Assembly (NCBI GenBank): GCA_030248135.1
Contig: JASANC010000395.1
Location: 1 to 64,000, forward strand
DNA from: Theristus sp. LFF4_11
Lineage: Eukaryota > Nematoda > Chromadorea > Monhysterida > Xyalidae
Direction: 5' to 3'
DNA length: 64,000 nucleotides
Position numbers and translations under genes: made by a program. The notes below the pieces were generated by a model. That model was given only the letters and a program-made list of their open reading frames with translations. It made no database searches and was not told where the DNA came from. Positions 27,401-38,700 of this stretch are shown in pieces (position 1 is the stretch's first letter; every line of letters starts with the position of its first letter).

Positions 27401-28176
27401 AACTTAAATATAAAAATAAACTATAAATATGCCCGTGCTACAATGTAAACTGCGTCGGAATTCGCACAAACTGCGGTCTTGTTGTTTTGGTTCCCATACG
27501 GATGTGTGAACTACTTCAAAGCAAACTTCATAGTCACCCTCGTGGCCTGGTGGTAGTGCGTTAGACTACAGTCTGTGCGCTCGGGGGATCGAGCCCCGCC
27601 GAGGGGTGTATAGGCACTCAATGACAGACGAAAACTCGATGGGCGCCCTACTCAATGGCGTTCTGTACGCTTCGCTGGGTTAGCCCTGGCTAAAAACATT
27701 GCCTAAAAATTCCAACAACAACAACAACAACAAAATGTCGAACGTACAGTATGCTTCTTTAAACCTGTCACTTTTTTGGTCAAAATACAAAGTTGGCGAA
27801 AGAAGAACGATCGGATAGGAGTTCCACTAAACCATATTTAGCCACAAATTGAGCGTCTGATTTCAACAAAGTCACATGCATTCGTTCTTCTGACTGCAAT
27901 TCAAAGTGTCGCATGCTCTGTATTCTGCAAAAAAACTGACAGGCTTAAACAAACAGACCGTAGCTTCGCAAGCAACCAACCACGTTTTCCTGAATGGATG
28001 CAGCCGATTTTTCATGTTTACTTTGCTCGTTGTCTTCACAGCGGTTGCCGTTTTCATTGATCCTGTTCAACGATGATAATTTTGCAGAAGACTCGAACGT
28101 ACGCCAAAGGAAGGGCGTCGAGAAAGACTCAAACGGTCAAGTGAATTCGTCTCCAGAAAATAAAAAGAAAAAATGA
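21446..28176 (+). CDS. TMX1: TMX1-like thioredoxin-related transmembrane protein, complete
   Basis: ER membrane protein disulfide isomerase family member. Six exons join in frame to 261 aa: 21446-21573, 22258-22419, 22792-22920, 23471-23618, 25728-25857, 28088-28176. In order: a cleavable signal peptide (MLLRFIALAAALAGPVCA), a thioredoxin fold with the TMX1-type active site APWCPACKDL, the cis-proline loop TALPTIYH, a DFLKFIEEKKW segment, a transmembrane span across exons 4-5 (YAVFGLATLILGCVLGF then IIVCVIDFVF), and a Lys/Gln-rich cytosolic tail that ends NKKKK, which fits a di-lysine ER retrieval signal. Human TMX1 is 280 aa. The last exon is read from the acceptor ending at 28087. An upstream acceptor ending near 28039 would instead give a short tail AVAVFIDPVQR. 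The two last introns hold four identified transposons. Confidence 0.95.
21876..22046. mobile_element. Tc1/mariner-like MITE, family M, copy 4
   Basis: TA-flanked, begins CAGTCTAACTCTAAATTAC and ends AATTTCGAGTTCGGCTG, with arms GGGAATCAGCTGATTGGTTA and CCAACCAATCAGCTGATTCC. It is one of the best-preserved copies, in the first TMX1 intron, four bases before another MITE's TA border. Confidence 0.9.
22053..22245. mobile_element. TA-flanked MITE, family F, copy 2
   Basis: Begins CAGTAAATTTCTTTAAACC and ends GGTTTAAACGAACATACTG, with TA on both sides (22051-22052, 22246-22247). It lies between MITE M copy 4 and TMX1 exon 2, whose first base is 22258, so most of the 3' splice region of this intron is transposon DNA. 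Confidence 0.85.
23932..25441. mobile_element. hAT-like non-autonomous transposon, TIR CAGAGGTGTGCA
   Basis: 1510-bp element filling most of TMX1 intron 4. It starts CAGAGGTGTGCA and ends TGCACATCTCTG (11 of 12 bases inverted-identical). It is flanked by an exact 8-bp duplication ATGATGAC (23924-23931 and 25442-25449). CAGNGGTG-type ends are characteristic of the hAT superfamily. Subterminal TAGCCTGTCCCGG occurs near both ends, and a TTTTGCGTCA motif recurs inside. No transposase frame is visible. Confidence 0.87.
25525..25665. repeat. Dispersed repeat G, copy 1
   Basis: GC-rich segment with TAGAGGCGGTCCCCCTCTCG and TTCGTGTTTCCGGAATCGG. It recurs in reverse orientation at 30050-30195, and its TTTCCGGAA(A/T)C edge is seen again near 10440, 31060 and 42690. 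Confidence 0.6.
25879..27346. mobile_element. hAT-like transposon family B, copy 2 (interrupted)
   Basis: Starts TAGGGTTAGGGG, ends CTCCTAACTCTA, and is flanked by an exact 8-bp duplication GGTCGGGT (25871-25878 and 27347-27354). It matches 12544-13859 but lacks about 280 bases of the left interior. It carries a complete family A MITE (26228-26699) inserted in it. It lies in the last TMX1 intron. Confidence 0.9.
26228..26699 (-). mobile_element. hAT-like MITE family A, copy 3 (nested)
   Basis: 472-bp copy in reverse orientation to 7031-7501, with CATAGTTGTTC and GAACAACTATG ends. The 8-bp duplication TCGGTAGG (26220-26227 and 26700-26707) is present once in the uninterrupted sister element at about 13138-13146. 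That gives a direct empty-site comparison for the insertion. Confidence 0.95.
27536..27734 (+). mobile_element. tRNA-derived SINE
   Basis: The head (27536-27607) resembles a tRNA: CCCTCG pairs with CGAGGG at the stem, TGGCCTGGTGG resembles an A box, and GGGATCGAGCCC resembles a B box with its T-arm. A 100-base body follows, then a (CAA)n tail at 27712-27734. This layout (pol III promoter head, body, simple tail) is typical of tRNA SINEs. It is in the last TMX1 intron. No clear target duplication was found. Confidence 0.7.
27747..27960. mobile_element. TA-flanked MITE, family F, copy 3
   Basis: Begins CAGTATGCTTCTTTAAACC, ends GGCTTAAACAAACAGACCG, with TA at 27745-27746 and 27961-27962. It shares arms with the copies at 3952 and 22053 and lies 13 bases after the SINE tail. 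Confidence 0.85.
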
Positions 28177-29217
28177 GCCAGTTCAACTGTTAGCGTGCGT
28201 TTTTGTTGTTTTTTATGGTTGTGTTTTTTGTTTTTCTTCACTGATGACTGTATTGCACAATGTTTGTAAATGCTGTGAAGTGTTCTTTTGATTTGTTAAA
28301 ACAATTCCGAATAAATGCCGCTTCTCTTGTCCGTTTTTCATTTACTTCGCACAAAAAGAAACTGGTTTAAAATTTATTCGTTGTGTTGTTCGAGTATAGT
28401 TCTATTGTTTTCATATTTTATTTGTCACTGGCATCTCAGATAACGCCAAGATAATATCGATTAAAGCACATCTTGTGAGTTTCAGTCACTGTGACAAAAT
28501 ACGAGAATTCTGTCCTGTGGTGTTCAGTTTGCTTGGAAAGCAGTGCGGAATAGCATTTGTTCACTCCATTTTTTGCGTTTTGAATGTGTCCGCATATGTT
28601 TGCACTGTTTTCCGTGTTCTCGTTGCTGTTGTTGTTTTCATTTGTCTTGATATAAAGTGGTTGTGGTACAAAGGCTGAGGCGATTATTCAGCAATTTTTG
28701 AGCACCATTTTTGATTGGTTAACCGATTGATTTCACTTCATCGAAGTTGCTTTGATTTGTGGCCACGGGTTTCTCGTGTGTTGTCGGCTTTTACAAGTAA
28801 AACGAAATTTAATATGACACAAAGCAATATCATCAAGCTGTTGACAAAAAAAACAGCTATCACAAAAATCAACATGAAGTCATAAAGGCCCGTTCATACT
28901 GACGTTTACAGCACGTCACGTCAAGTCTTGTGTTACTACCGTTCACGGCACGTTGAGTCTCGTGTTATTGTGCATGCTACCGCTTCTGGAGACGTGCCTT
29001 TAACGTACGTCGACATACGTCAGCATGGAAGGCGGCAGAGATATGCTGTCAAGTAGATCACCCGGACCAAAGCGAATGCAAGCAATTCCAACGAACAATG
29101 GTCAAAATCAGCAATCGTGTTTCGAAAGAAATACTAACCTAGGCAACTATTAATAACTAGCTCCAATTTTTTGTTTGTGTGCAACTTCAATGTAAAGCTT
29201 AGAAAATCACGATGAAC
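28177..29217. other. Intergenic between convergent TMX1 and EPHX4-like genes
   Basis: Contains the TMX1 3' UTR with AATAAA at 28310 and a minus-strand AATAAA (plus TTTATT at 28373) that could end the hydrolase transcript. A segment at 28888-28990 (AAAGGCCCGTTCATACTGACG) matches the end of the inverted-repeat element at 46405-46784. Confidence 0.5.
28310..28315 (+). terminator. Candidate poly(A) signal for TMX1
   Basis: AATAAA in CCGAATAAATGCC, 134 bases past the TMX1 stop codon, with GT/T-rich sequence downstream. Confidence 0.6.
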
Positions 29218-32200
29218 TCAGTTGTTGGCGCCATCGAGAAAATCGCGCATAAACTGCGTGCACTGCGCCGGCTCATCCTGCTGCACCCAGTGCGTCGCAC
29301 CCTGTATGTATCGCAGCGTCGCGTCACGGCAGAAAGTGGTGCTGCAAAATAAAGCTGCTTTCTCAAAGTCGCTTTTCGGTATGATAGCTTTTATTTTGGT
29401 ATGGTATGTATGCCTTTGCACGAGTGACGTATCTTTTATTTTGGTCCCGAGACTCAATGCGCTCATAGATAGGTAAACAGTTTCATGCTCGACGCGGGAA
29501 TTCAAAATTGGCAAAGTGATCCGAGTCACCCAAATTTCACTCACTTCGGCGATTTTGAATTATCACATAAAGACTGAAACTAGTTTCCTTTCTAGTCTGC
29601 ACACGCATTCAGTCGCAGAACCGAAGAAATTCATAATAGCTGATCGGAATGAGCTTATTTGAAATACCGTATTCAACTTCACCAGCCTGAAAGGACGTTG
29701 TTCTCCAATTTTGAACTCAATTTTGAGTGAACTACTGCAGGGTCGTCAAAGAGAAAAGCGGCATTCATGAAACAGTATTAATGAGCGCGTTCATGCAGCC
29801 ACGAATGCCGCTGTTAAGCGTCTTTTTTCTTATTGGACGCACCTGAGTTCGGCCATCGACTGATCGAGCGCCAAATCATTGGTGCCCCAAATAATCAAGG
29901 TCGGCGGCTCGCATTGGCCGCGTTTCGTGGCCGACTCCGATTTAGGAACACGAAATGCGGCACGATAGTAGTTGATGGGGCCTGTCAGCGCGCCTGCACA
30001 GAGAGAAACGAACACGTTTGAACGTACATTTTTTGCCCCTCCCCCCACCCGCCGATTCCAGAAACCCGAAGGTATTTCTTTTGGTGGTGGTTTGGTTTTG
30101 GGGGTAAGTGAACACTGATGGTCCCGTCCCGAGCCCTTTCCACGAGAGAGGGACAGCCTCTAAGCCCCGTCCAGTGTTTGGGGCACCATTGTTCGACAGT
30201 GCAGACAAAATGTGAAGTTCCAGTCGCAGAGAAGCGTTCGATTCTCGAAATTCAGATATGGTCTTTTCTTTTGGTTCCGCAACTCAGAATTGAAATCAAT
30301 TTCATGCTTGACACGGCAATTCAACATTTGGTGAAGTGTGGCCCAAGTCCCTGAGATACGACCGGATCACTTGGGTCTCCGGTTACATGCTGTTCACACA
30401 GTTTTATCGGAGTTTTCTGCGTTTTGCGAAATAAATGAATGAATGAATGAATTGGGCGATTTTGAATTGCCGCATTAAGCATGAAACTGCAAAGTTCTCT
30501 CTTGCAACGTCTATGCAGAATGCACGGGAACGTCCAAGTCCAACGTACAGAATATCCGAAAGAAAATAGCGGTCATATATTACAGTTGCGAACAACGTAT
30601 AATAGTGCAATTACATGTCGTTATATTGACAATATAACCTGTGATGATCTGTGATTGATTGTCAGTCTGTTCTTGTTCCTGCCGTAATCACGCCGTCCCA
30701 ATGAGCGAACCCAAATAAACAACTCATCCACGTAAAAACCGTTTTGTTACCGGGCTGCGAGAAGACATATTTGAACGCCTCAACGTCGTCGTCAGTGAGC
30801 GCGTCCCGGTTGCGAAACGCGAACTTGCCGCTGCCGCGAAACAATTCGTCGAACGCGTGAAAGTCACGTGTGCGAATCTGCAGCTCCGGCAGCAGTGGAC
30901 ATTGGAAGTAGAACATGTACCTGTGTTGTTTTCTTTAATTACAGCGCGATTACTGTGAACAACACTTCTGTCCATTTCTTTGCATTTCTGTACCAAACAC
31001 CGCGGATCACTAAAGTAATTTTTTTAAATCAATTTGTTCGCGCAGCGATTCCGAAAACCATAAGGTACCAAAGACTCCGGCGAAAACGGGCAACACTGCC
31101 CCGAGCCCATTTTACGCACTTTACCCAATTATGAGAGACAAATTAAAATATAATAGCCTGCTGCTTTGTCACAATCAGTTCCTGAAGCTCAGTGTCATCG
31201 TGTATAGCAAGGCGCTCTATGGAGGGTGCCCGATTCAAACAAGCGCAAACAGGTTTCACAGAATTGTTAATCCGGACTGTGATTACTAATCAACGGAAAA
31301 CTCGAAAATCAACCAAACAAGAGCGAACCACGACTTGAGCAGCTGCGCAACGCTGGACTGGATGTGCTTCGCGAACGCCGCCGGATGCGGGCAGTTCATG
31401 ATGATCAGCTTGGCGACGCGCTCCGGGTAGTGCGAGGCCGTGTGCCACGCGACCGCGCCGCCCCAGTCGTGGCCGACGAGCACGCACGAGCTGTAACCTG
31501 CGAAGTCGGGGAGCGCTCACGCTGGCGTGTCGAAAGCAGCGATGGTTGCGTTTGCAATGATCACCGGGTGACGTGCAGCAAGCATTCGCGTCAATAGAAC
31601 CGACACCGGTTATAAGATATCGTGATGCCATGTGGCAGGTATTCGATTGTAGATGCACTTGCAAAAACGGGCAACGGTGAACATGTTCAGTTCACGACAC
31701 TGGACGCTGATCAAGCCATACATGACGATGGAGTGCTGATCGCTGACAAAATACTTTCCGCAATTAATTTCATACTATCATCATAAAATCGCACCAAGTT
31801 CCTGAATGAGTTCATTCACATCGGATGAGAGCCATTTGATGCTGTATTCGGACACGCATCTCGGCTTGCCAGACTCGTTGTAGCCACGCTGGTCGATGGC
31901 AACGCACCTGCACAAGACAATGATGCAGATGTACAAAGCAATGCAGATGTACAAAGCAATGCCGATGTACAAAGCAATGCAGATGTACAAAGCAATGCAG
32001 ATGTACAAAGCAATGCAGATGTACAAAGCAATGCCGATGTACAAAGCAATGCAGATGTACAAAGCAATGCCGATGTACAACGCAATGCAGATGTACAAAG
32101 CAATGCAGATGTACAAAGCAATGCAGATGTACAAAGCAATGCAGATGTACAAAGCAATGCAGATTTACAAAGCAATGCCGATGTACAAAGCAATGCAGAT

Positions 32201-34243
32201 GTACAAAGCAATGCAGATGTACAAAGCAATGCAGATGTACAAAGCAATGCAGATGTACAAAGCAATGCAGATGTACAAAGCAATGCAGATGTACAAAGCA
32301 ATGCAGATGTACAAAGCAATGCAGATGTACAAAGCAATGCCGATGTACAAAGCAATGCCGATGTACAAAGCAATGCAGATGTACAAAGCAATGTGCAGAT
32401 GTACAAAGCAATGCAGATGTACAAAGCAATGCAGATGTACAAAGCAATGCAGATGTACAAAGCAATGCAGATGTACAAAGCAATGTGCAGATGTACAACG
32501 CAATGCAGACATACAAAGCAATGCCGATGTACAAAGCAATGCAGATGTACAAAGCAATGTGCAGATGTACAAAGCAATGCAGATGTACAAAGCAATGTGC
32601 AGATGTACAAAGCAATGCAGATGTACAAAGCAATGCAGATGTACAAAGCAATGCCGATGTACAAAACAATGCAGATGTACAAAGCAATGCAGATGTACAA
32701 AGCAATGCAGATGTACAAAGCAATGCAGATGTACAAAGCAATGCAGATGTACAAAGCAATGCAGATGTACAAAGCAATGCAGATGTACAAAGCAATGCCG
32801 ATGTACAAAGCAATGCCGATGTACAAAGCAATGCCGATGTACAAAGCAATGCAGATGTACAAAGCAATGTGCAGATGTACAAAGCAATGCAGATGTACAA
32901 AGCAATGCAGATGTACAAAGCAATGCAGATGTACAAAGCAATGCAGATGTACAAAGCGATGTGCAGATGTACAACGCAATGCAGACGTACAAAGCAATGC
33001 CGATGTACAAAGCAATGCAGATGTACAAAGCAATGTGCAGATGTACAAAGCAATGCAGATGTACAAAGCAATGTGCAGATGTACAAAGCAATGCAGATGT
33101 ACAAAACAATGCAGATGTACAAAACAATGCAGATGTACAAAACAATGCAGATGTACAAAACAATGCAGATGTACAAAACAATGCAGATGTACAAAACAAT
33201 GCAGATGTACAAAACAATGCAGATGTACAAAACAATGCAGATGTACAAAACAATGCAGATGTACAAAGCAATGCCGATGTACAAAACAATGCAGATGTAC
33301 AAAGCAATGCCGATGTACAACGCAATGCAGATGTACAAAGCAATGCAGATGTACAAAGCAATGCCGATGTACAAAACAATGCAGATGTACAAAGCAATGC
33401 CGATGTGGAGAGAAATGTAACGAAACATTGCACGGAGTACAGCGCAATTGCGTGTGCAACATTGGACTCAAAAAGAAGTGTGTCGAAGAAGATGGAAAGT
33501 GATATAGTGATAAACTTCAAAAAAATACCAATATTGATCCTGAAAGTCGTGCAGCTGATGCCGCCACGAATACCAGAATTCGGGGAAGCCGTGCAGGAAC
33601 AACATCAGTGGGCGATCGCGAGAGCCGGCGTGCACGTAGTGAATGTTGACAGACTGAGAAAGTGCACCGATTGAGAAACATGCAGCGGTAAATTTTAAAA
33701 TAACATATTGTCAGAAAACCGGCTATTTTTATGGACACGTGATGTTGCGCCCGGACAAGTCACGAGCTCCACAAGCTTTGTTCACATGTATGGAGCTCAT
33801 TGTGCGATCCCAGGCAAGGACGATGAATAACAACTCGGCGTGGCTCCGCGTTTGCTGCGTGTACGAAGCAGCCTCGTGGCAGCCTGATCTCGACTTCGTT
33901 TGGGCGAAAAAACACGTCCGGTTATCCAGACAAGCACCTCAGTGGTCAGCCGCGAACCAACAATTCAAGCAACAGCGTGACGTGCGCGATTGTGCACGCA
34001 CACATACGCGTGAAAACACAAGACAGTGGCAGCACTGACCGACAACTTCACGAACGCATGGTTCCATCCGTCCGTCAGACAGTCCGGCGGCACGGTGCGT
34101 CGTTTCCAATGGAAGAACGTACGTGGCCCGAAGCGCACGGCCTGCACGAGCATGCCGACGGAGGCGACGAACGTCCAAAACACCACCAACGTGTACTTCA
34201 CGATCAGCTCGATCCAGTACGCGTAGTTGGTCGCCGTCGCCAT
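29218..34243 (-). CDS. EPHX4: EPHX4-like alpha/beta-fold epoxide hydrolase, complete
   Basis: Membrane-anchored alpha/beta hydrolase expected to open epoxides by a two-step ester mechanism. Seven exons join in frame to 351 aa (human EPHX4 is 362): 34040-34243, 33529-33653, 31795-31907, 31329-31497, 30751-30920, 29843-29993, 29218-29341. An N-terminal membrane anchor ([20 protein letters not shown]) is followed by the oxyanion-hole motif [21 protein letters not shown], the nucleophile elbow GHDWGG (Asp nucleophile), the lid motif [15 protein letters not shown] with tyrosine, the acid in [10 protein letters not shown], and catalytic His in [11 protein letters not shown]. All catalytic residues are present. 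The ATG at 34243 is chosen because no earlier in-frame ATG is seen. Intron 2 (31908-33528) is mostly an 18-bp minisatellite. Confidence 0.95.
29431..29622. repeat. MITE family E, copy 2
   Basis: Left end ATCTTTTATTTTGGTCCCGA, right end CATTCAGTCGCAGAACC, in an intron of the epoxide hydrolase gene. Inside is AAAGTGATCCGAGTC, also found in copies at 55962 and 61490. Confidence 0.6.
30050..30195. repeat. Dispersed repeat G, copy 2 (inverted)
   Basis: Reverse-oriented relative of 25525-25665, with CCGATTCCAGAAACCCGAAG and GCCTCTAAGCCCCGTCC blocks, in an epoxide hydrolase intron. A family E-like segment follows at 30261-30515. Confidence 0.55.
31920..33406 (+). repeat. 18-bp minisatellite, about 82 units
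   Basis: Tandem array of the unit GATGTACAAAGCAATGCA with point variants (CCGATG for CAGATG, AACAATG for AGCAATG) and scattered 2-base insertions giving CAATGTGCAGATG. Blocks of variants repeat at larger scale: the series around 32390-32590 resembles 32868-33080. It lies wholly in intron 2 of the epoxide hydrolase gene. Because the unit is a multiple of three and lacks stops, long spurious frames stay open on both strands. Confidence 0.97.
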
Positions 34244-35794
34244 GTTGCCTTTCAACTTCAACCGTTCAAGTTGCTGAAAACGATGAAAATTTGTGACAGT
34301 GCGCGTCTGTGCTCTCGTTTATTCGTGCTTTTTATCAGTTGTTGTGTGTTCCGTTTTTTTACTGATAAACGAAAACGATGCAGCCAGGGCAGTGGGCTTG
34401 ATTGGTTGTTATCCCGTTCGTTTTTCGACCCTTGGACATTCACGAATCAGAGGAGCGCGTGAAACATCACAGCACAAACTTCCAACCACATCACATCGCG
34501 CAGCTTGCCCGGTTAAAAAAAACAAATCGAGAACTTGTTATAGCAGACACATGCGGTAGCGGCAGACGCGGAATAGTAGACACACACGTCATTTGAGCAT
34601 CATGTTGCTGCAGAGAGCCTACACACGCTATTGCCAGCCTGTTTATGCTCGAATCTACCGAGTTGTATGCTCAAAAACATTCCCCGAAACGCACGTAGGC
34701 GCCCGTATGACGGGGAGGGGAAAGGCTCACAAAAAACGAACAAAAGAATCCACTGTACGCTCGCAAGTTTGTTTGCGTGTGGTTTTTCAACCAGTTCACG
34801 AATTTTCAGATGTGATTTTAAACGAAACTCTTGTTATTTTATTATTTTTTTGCGAACTCCATCACAGCGAACACAACACAACAAAACTGAACCAAACTCA
34901 AAATCAACAACTCTCTAAAAACCATAAATAATATAAATTCTTCGATCTACCTCCCATATTTGGCCTACCACTGCAAACAAGCTCAAATTTTTTGTTTCTG
35001 TTTGGTATTTATAATCGCACTTTACTACCTAAATCATTTCAAATATACTGACAGAAAACACGCGCAGTTTGTGAAGGAAAGAAAACGCTGAATGAACATG
35101 AATTAAAATCACAGCAACAAAATCGAGTTAATACGAGATCAAAGTAACATGATTTTTTTGGGGAGGTCGCTTGTCGGGCGGTCACACAGCTGAAAATCAT
35201 AGTTATTAAAGCTATGAACCGTTGCACTTGGTGTTTCCTTTCCTGCATATAAAACCAAGGCAAACTTCAAAGAAAAAACTAACGAACATCGAAAAAAACG
35301 GAAACAGCATCTGATAAAAACAAAATCGTAAGAGCCCAAATAATAAGAAATGGCTGTGAACGTGAACCTACTGCCGAACAAAATAACAGAACAAACGAAA
35401 AAGAATGTGGAAAACTAAAAAATTGAATTGTGTGTGAAAATGGTATTTCAAACCGCAAAGCAAAACGTGAAGCGTATAAAAAGGAAAACGTGCAAAGCTG
35501 GACAAAAAAAAAAGAAATCACACGGCGTTTCGGAGTTGAGCAGCACTCAAAATAGCGGGAGGGAACGACAGATTTTCAACTGTACCTGCAAATAAGAACG
35601 AAACGACATAATGATTTAAACGTTTGGAGCACGACAATATCATGATAAGAAAAGCAAATTAGAAAAGAATACCAAAAATTTTTTCTCCGCTTACCCGTTA
35701 AAAAACAGGAAAAAGCGCACACGGATGAATTGAGATTGGGCGAAAAATGGGGGATGGTGGGGGAACAATGATGAGTGTGTTGCGTGTCCGTGGG
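34244..35794. other. Intergenic, EPHX4-like promoter side and CBM14 gene 3' side
   Basis: Both neighbouring genes are on the minus strand, so this holds the hydrolase promoter and 5' UTR and the 3' UTR of the chitin-binding gene. It is AT-rich. A minus-strand AATAAA lies at 34838-34843. No repeat or further gene is recognised. Confidence 0.45.
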
Positions 35795-38700
35795 TTAGCC
35801 GGTGTTCGCGGTGGGCGTCGGCGGCGTCGCCGGACAATCGACGGTCGTCGGAGCGCACCCGCCGGACGCCTCGTCGAAACGGCGATTTGCCGGATCGGTG
35901 CACTCGAGCTCGAAGCGACGGCCGGACAGACACGCCACGAATCGGGCGCAGTCGACGTCCGGATCCTCGAGGCGGCCGAGGCCGCGGAACGCGAACAGAC
36001 CCTCGCGGTTCGTCGGACACTGCTGCGCCTGTTCGGCACGTAGGCGGCGCACGGTGGCGCGCGCGTCTTGCGCTGGAAAACGAATGCGCATGCGGGAAAT
36101 GCGAAAATGTGGCGTGGCGTGGGTGCAACAGATCAATACATGGTGCGAAATTAAATGCACACCGTGTCCGGCCTTTGTGTGAAATCAAATGGACGGACGG
36201 ATGGATGGATGGTGCTTGCCAAGAATAGCTTGCACGCCCGTTGTTTTGTGACTGTTTCAGACGTGCAACAATGAAACATTGAATCCGTGCAGGTTTCTGT
36301 GTGATGGTGATTGTGGTGTCTCTGAACTGCCATTTTCATAACTATCGACCGTGCCATTCAAGATCGTCAAGATCGTGTCGAGGCGCAACTCTCGGTTTTC
36401 TGCCAGAAACGCGCATCTCCACGCAGAGTGGACATCCAGCAGAACTGACTGAACAAAAAAAAACCGCAAAACCACGAACCCTCCTGGAATCGTGTCAGAC
36501 GACGTTGGATACGCTGCAGCGCGAGACGCTGAGCACGCGGCAGATTGCCGATGCCGAGGCGAGCGGCCCGGTTGCGCAGGCGTTGCAGGCGATTTCGCAG
36601 GCGGCGCAGGTTCGCACGGCGATTGTTCTCACGACGCACCTGCAACAGAAACGCACCGATGCACACAACACACATTTTCGTGAACTCAAACAAACACGGA
36701 AGAACGGCATTTTGTTTTGATTGACTGACGCCAAAATTGGTGAGACAACGTGGAAGTGAACACACGACCAATCCAATCCTGGCGTTGTTATGGATGAACT
36801 GGTCTTATGCAGATCGCAGTTAGGTGTATATGCGGTGCGTAATACACCTGCCAAAAACTTTCAGACGATAGACCTAAAATTTTGCAGCTACATTGTAACC
36901 TGCGACACACACCTAACATACGCCTACGTTTTTTGACCTTTATTTCGGTTCCGCATGCAGAGAAGTTTTTTTCACTAAAAACCCTGTTTCGCAACGACAC
37001 CAATATAACCCCCAAACACCCAAAATAACAACGAAGTTCGCGAACCCGACGGCGGAATCGGCTGGTCAAGACGGAGAGTCGCCGCTGCTGCGTGGAGCCG
37101 CGAGCGAAGCCGCCGACACGACGAGACTCGCGCAACAGCCGGAGGCGCGCACGGTTGGCGCGTGCGATCGCAACCTCGCGGCGCTCTTCTTGGTTGAGGA
37201 ACACTGCAACGAAAAAAACCGCAGTTCTCTGAGTGAGCGACGTTCGGAAATGGGCTCACTAATCCTTCAAATCAACCAATTTGTATGATGGTGCTCTGCA
37301 GAAGAGGGGTGGCCTCATCAGTGACGTGCCCCTCTTGAAAACAGTTTAAAAGAAGATATGAACACTACAATTCGGTCAATCGTCAATGCCATGAATGCAT
37401 CCAACTGTAGTGGGTCTGTAATGCTGCGTTCCATGCACGTGCCGAATAAAAACGGGAACTGCAAGACCGTTCACTGACTGGTCTCTCGGAGGCCGCACCC
37501 GTCGACCAGCGTCTGCGGCCGGCATTGCTCGGTGATTTCATCGAACGACGTTCCCTCCGGACACGTGAACTCCGTGACGCCGTTGCCGTGGCAGAAGAAA
37601 TACCGGCGACAGTCGTCCGGCGACCGATAGAAGCCGGGCGCTCGTGTGTCGCACGAGAAGTCGGTCGCTGCAAGAACCGGTGCACAAGAGATGCGACTGC
37701 GACTGCGGTGGCTTGGGAAATGGTGAATTTAATTAAAAAAACTATGATAAATACGCGTGAAGTTTAGCTGTTGTGGCTATGGGCGGTTGAGCGCAGCTCC
37801 ACACGCTCTCGTCTCAGATTAATTTGGAGATTATGTGCATTAAAGGATAAACCGTTGACGATCAGAACTCACACACTCGAAAGCACACAACTAGTCGAAA
37901 GCACACACACACACACACACACACTCGAAAGCACACTCGCACACAGACAGAGACACTCACGAGTGGCCTGCGTGCCGCAGGGCGCCGGCACGTTCTCGGG
38001 GCGCATGCAGCGCGCCAGCGTGCGGTGGAAGACGAGCGCGCCGGTGCACCGCTGGCGGAACGTCGCCTGTCCCTGGCAGAAGATGTATTCCTGGCAGTTG
38101 CCGTTGTTGGACGCGTAGAAGCCGTTGCGGCGGCCGACGCAGAACGCGCGATCGGCGTCGAAGCGCTGCAGAAAGCCGCACTCGTCGTTCAACGCCGGCA
38201 GCAGGCAGGCGCGCGACGCACTGCAACATGCACAGGCACAGAGCGGCTTGAAGAAACAACAACAACAACCACATTTCAACGGACTCGTCGTGTCCGTGTG
38301 GTGCAGTTCGGCTGAGATTGTAACCACAGGTCCGGTCACAGTCTAATAGGCAGTCAGCTGATTGGTTGGTGATCACGTAATGTATGCTTTCTGTGCAGGC
38401 CTCCACAGCAATGTTCCGCACAGAAAGTATGCATTACTTGCCTATAATTTTATTAGAGTCCTACCGTATTACCTCCAATAAACACCCATGGGGGTTTATT
38501 TCTTCAGCGACTTCTGGGGGTGGGGGTTTATTTTGGGGGGGGGGGTTGATTTACAAATTCTAGGGGTGGGGGTTTGTTGAAAAATGGCAAAAATACCTTG
38601 CATGGCAGGCAAGAAAGTCGAAGAAACTTCTACTTTTCACAGAGATTTCTTTTTGTAACAGCCTTTTGTAATGAAATTACCACTAACTCATCCCTTTGGG

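Noticed and set aside
27536..27607. Functional tRNA gene
   Set aside because: Anticodon arm is poor and the segment continues into a body and (CAA)n tail, so a SINE head is the better reading.
31920..33406. Possible CRISPR-like array
   Set aside because: Units are contiguous 18-bp repeats with no unique spacers, and the genome is eukaryotic.
31781..33674. Very long open frames (300-590 codons) on both strands
   Set aside because: They are produced by an 18-bp tandem repeat without stop codons inside an intron; protein sequence is a monotonous hexapeptide.
35747..36228. Several plus-strand frames opposite the last exon of the eight-CBM14 gene
   Set aside because: GC-rich antisense shadows; the minus frame has the CBM14 cysteines and correct splice site.
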